From Stercorarius parasiticus (taxonomy: Eukaryota > Chordata > Aves > Charadriiformes > Stercorariidae): a stretch of 64,000 bases of DNA. The stretch spans positions 1 through 64,000 of the forward strand of contig VWZL01002827.1 in NCBI GenBank assembly GCA_013396915.1, read 5' to 3'. The position numbers were made by a program, and so were the translations under genes. Under the pieces are notes generated by a model. The model saw only the letters and a program-made list of their open reading frames with translations. It was not told where the DNA came from and ran no database searches. This document shows, in pieces, positions 60,760-64,000 of the stretch (position 1 is its first letter; each line of letters starts with the position of its first letter).

Positions 60760-63700
60760 GTAAAGAATCTGTATGTACCAACAATGATATATCTTTACTT
60801 GCAATTCCATTTCCAGTGTTACTCATGCCAGTGTAATTTTGTAGATGTTGTATATATAGTGTAGACATTTTGCTACTGTACAGAATCAACATGGTGTGTT
60901 ATTGCAAATCAAGATATTCTGGAAGGATCTGCATTTTGCTTGTGACCATATCTCAAAACATGGAGTGAATAACATGATAAATTTTGGTTCTTTGCCTGTT
61001 GCACCTTTCCTCTCTCTCCCTATTTGGCTGCTACTTGAGATCATCATGTCTCCTAATATCTAACTACAACAATGTCTAGGAAAAAGAATGTAAGTAAACA
61101 AAGACTTCAACAGGCATTTTGTCATAGTTTTACAGCTAGCATGAGAATAGTTTAGGATAAAATGGAAGTAAGCTAAGAAGATGAGGTTTGTGGCCTGAGA
61201 CGTTAGAGAAAGGATATAGTAGAAAGAAGGTACAAAATTATGCAGTTTTCCTTATCCTTTGTCCAAAGGGAAGTAGGTTATACTAGCCATTTAAAAAAGA
61301 GTCTTAAAGTAGATAATTAAGTGTTAAATTTTCAAACCAATTAAAGTGTTCGATATAATTTATCCCTGTTAATATTTGTTTGCTAGAGGCCAAGTTTAGA
61401 CTATTTTTGGAATAACTTACGTAAATTTGCAGCTGTTTTAACAACACACTCTTTGTGTACTTCTGTGTGACATATTCATGAAGCACATCCAACTATCTTA
61501 ACGAACACTTATCTTATTGTCAACATGTCTGTGACCTTAATTTTAAGACGATGTTGTAGATAGTGCTTCCAGGAATCCAAACCCTGTTATTAACAAGCGC
61601 AGTGAATTACTTCATGTTTGCTGAGTTGAAATCTGGCAAGCAAACCCATTTCCCCAAAATACTACTTCAATTTACAGTTACTTAGTTCTACTATGAAATG
61701 GTAAATTCATGTCCTCCATCTTCTCAGTTCTCAGTTGGCCAGCTGAGTTAGATAATGGCTACAGAATTGCTTTCAAGGGTTCTGTTAGATGTCATCCTGC
61801 CATTTCACATGCCATTCTTCCTGCTTGTTCAAAACAAACAAGCAGGCTTTCAAGCAGAAGGGAAAAATCTATATCTGAATCCATTTCAGAATAAACTATA
61901 CTCCCTTCTATGAAAACAACTTTTTAGTTTATTTCTATAAATTCATATTGCTCCACAACTATTCTCAGGAAGCCTAACTACAATAACAGTTTCTTACTAC
62001 AGTTAGGTTTCTGTATTTACTCCTTCTCTCTTTCTTTGACCCTTTTTTCTTCTTATGCCTGAAAAAAACAACGGAAAAGAGCTCCAAGGTAAAGTTTCAA
62101 ATAATTCAGAGGTTATAAAATTCTTCATAGTAAAAATACAAATATAATTGCTTTGAAGATATTTTCCCAATATAATCATTAAAATGATTTCTTCAGGCTT
62201 AAAACATAACAATTAGCATAACATTAAAGAAATCAGTCCTATATAGGGAGTGTATGTAGGTGTTGCTATTTAATCTTCTTTAACACAAAGGGAATAAAAT
62301 ATTTATAACCTGAAGTATATAATCTAAGGATGATTTAACATGTATATTAAAATATTTTCCAGACTTGAGAAATTATACTGTGTTCCAAAACATGCTTTTA
62401 ACCAAAATGTCAAATGAATAAAAGGTACAAAAAAGATGATTTTTTTTTCAGTGTTCCCTTTTAACAAAGTATCAACTACTTAAATAAAATCAAAGGCCAA
62501 ACTTCTGTCTTAAGTTGTGCCCAGACACAAACCATCAAAATGGATAAGAGTTCCCAAAATACCTTGAGGGAGGGGGGAGAGTTAGGCTTAGATGTGTCCA
62601 TTTATCACATTTAGTGTAGGGAGGAAGATGCTGTCTATGTTTAAAATGCAGTGTTGGGAATTGAGCAATCCGAGGTTGCTGTAGATTTCGCATGTCATCT
62701 TCTTCAAATCATTTGAATGTTCTGGATCTTCTCTTCCTCAGGAATGCAGGTTTTGCACTGATGTATTTCTAATGATACTGTTGCATGGAATTGAGGTTCC
62801 AGAGTTTTCATTTTCCAACTCTTAAATAAGTGAGATAATGATGTTTCTTATCTTCTTATCCTTGGTTTATGGGTCTTCATTAATACATATCCATGTATTC
62901 TTCCCTATGGAAAAGTTGGAAATGTAGCACTAGAGAATGTTGATATATTGATTAATTGAATATAGGAGGCACCATTGTTCCAAGGCAGCAGCAAATGCAC
63001 AGGAAGATAGGAAATATAGGCTTCATTGCTCCTTATACTAGTGTGATATGTAACCTGGCAATTTTACCATTCTGTGCCTCTTCTTTTCTGACTCTGCCTC
63101 TTCTACTCAGAGAACAGACTTTTTGTACAGATATGTTATCTTAATATTCCTCTCCCTAGCATGATCGTACTTTCCTTTATTATGGTTTCTAGGTGCTTCC
63201 TTAACACAAATAACATAGAAGAAAAACATTTTACTTAGTTTCTCTTTTCTCCAAATCTAGAGTTTTAACTGCAATCAGGCATGCATTATAAAAATAAAAT
63301 TAAAACAGGCCCATTAATACCCACTCTGCTGAAACAATTTCCATTGTTCCTGCTTGTAACTGTTTTTTAAAAAATGGTAAAAAATGTTTAAAATGTGAAA
63401 TCTTGAGTTCCAAGAAATACTAACGTATTAAGGAAAACTTAAAGGACAATTTAAATAATTTTTAAAGTACATTAATAAGAAATTCAACGAATAATATCCA
63501 AAAGCTGTATTTGGACTGTAGTATTCAATGAACAGTGGAAAAAAACCCCAAACAAACAAATGGAAACTTTTGAATAAAGTATTCACTTCTAAGATTGTTT
63601 TCTTAGTTCTGGTTTGAACTGAAGAGCTGGTGTCACTTTAAAGAAATATAAGAATTATTTAAATGTTTTAATTGAAAATACGATGCAAAATATTTCCTAC

Positions 63701-64000
63701 AGAAATTCTTTTGTTACAATTCGCTGGAGATTTCCTTGCCTTTGGATTTGCTGATGGGAATTTATCTGGGTGATTAAGTTACATTAATTGAGTACTCACA
63801 ATGAAAATGTTACACTTGTTTAATTGAAACATTTTATAAAGTACTAGGGGATAATTGGAAACTTATAAAATCAAATCCTGAAACCCTGATTCTGACAAAA
63901 AGTCTCTGACAAAATTCAAGGCAATGTGAGGTTTGCCTGGAGAAGACTGATTCTACTTGACTGTATTCAAGGCAAATTCTCAATTGTTTAATGAAATAAA
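60760..64000. other. 3.2-kb AT-rich region without recognisable features
   Basis: Short random frames only. No repeat ends, RNA genes or coding motifs were recognised up to the window edge. Confidence 0.5.

Noticed and set aside
1..64000. CRISPR arrays, operons, phage or bacterial features
   Set aside because: The sequence is clearly a vertebrate (avian) genome; no spaced direct-repeat array or dense coding was seen.

Overview
The window is from a bird genome, probably a neoavian such as a passerine. The evidence is repeats: many CR1 LINE fragments, most with the avian 3' tail ending in copies of TTCTATGA, and long terminal repeats (LTRs) of avian endogenous retroviruses, including three copies of one ERVL-type LTR family. 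The background is AT-rich and noncoding. I recognise no complete cellular gene. The open reading frames are transposon remnants or short chance frames. One 115-bp interval on the minus strand (12336-12450) has the layout of a coding exon, but I cannot name its gene.

Layout. 1-720 is the ORF1/ORF2 junction of a minus-strand CR1 that runs off the left edge. 1941-2651 is a plus-strand CR1 reverse-transcriptase fragment. About 2.7-24.2 kb is almost free of young repeats (one CR1 tail at 9928-10212) and holds the candidate exon. 24241-25436 is a rearranged minus-strand CR1. 25.4-52 kb is again mostly unique AT-rich sequence, with small CR1 tails (32526, 40433, 48388) and two solo LTRs with perfect 5-bp target duplications (33012-33458, ACGTC; 47529-48205, AAAAT). 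52.3-60.8 kb is a dense nested transposon graveyard. 60.8-64 kb is unremarkable.

The graveyard can be ordered by insertion. A minus-strand ERVL LTR (outer ends 52304 and 56564, near-perfect 5-bp target duplication) was split by a plus-strand LTR of the same superfamily (52501-53091) and by a CR1 (53227-56309). Next to it a plus-strand CR1 (56650-58105) was split by a minus-strand CR1 tail (57281-57501). Another minus-strand CR1 (58276-59432) was split by an 897-bp solo LTR with a perfect ACCAT duplication. A third ERVL LTR lies at 60186-60759.

The 53-56 kb CR1 contains two separate 268-bp direct duplications. Each pair of copies is separated by exactly one N, which looks like an assembly error rather than biology. 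I found no convincing new biological system. The observations most worth checking are the orphan exon, the nested insertion record, the assembly artefacts and a cluster of perfect hairpins at 38.9 kb.
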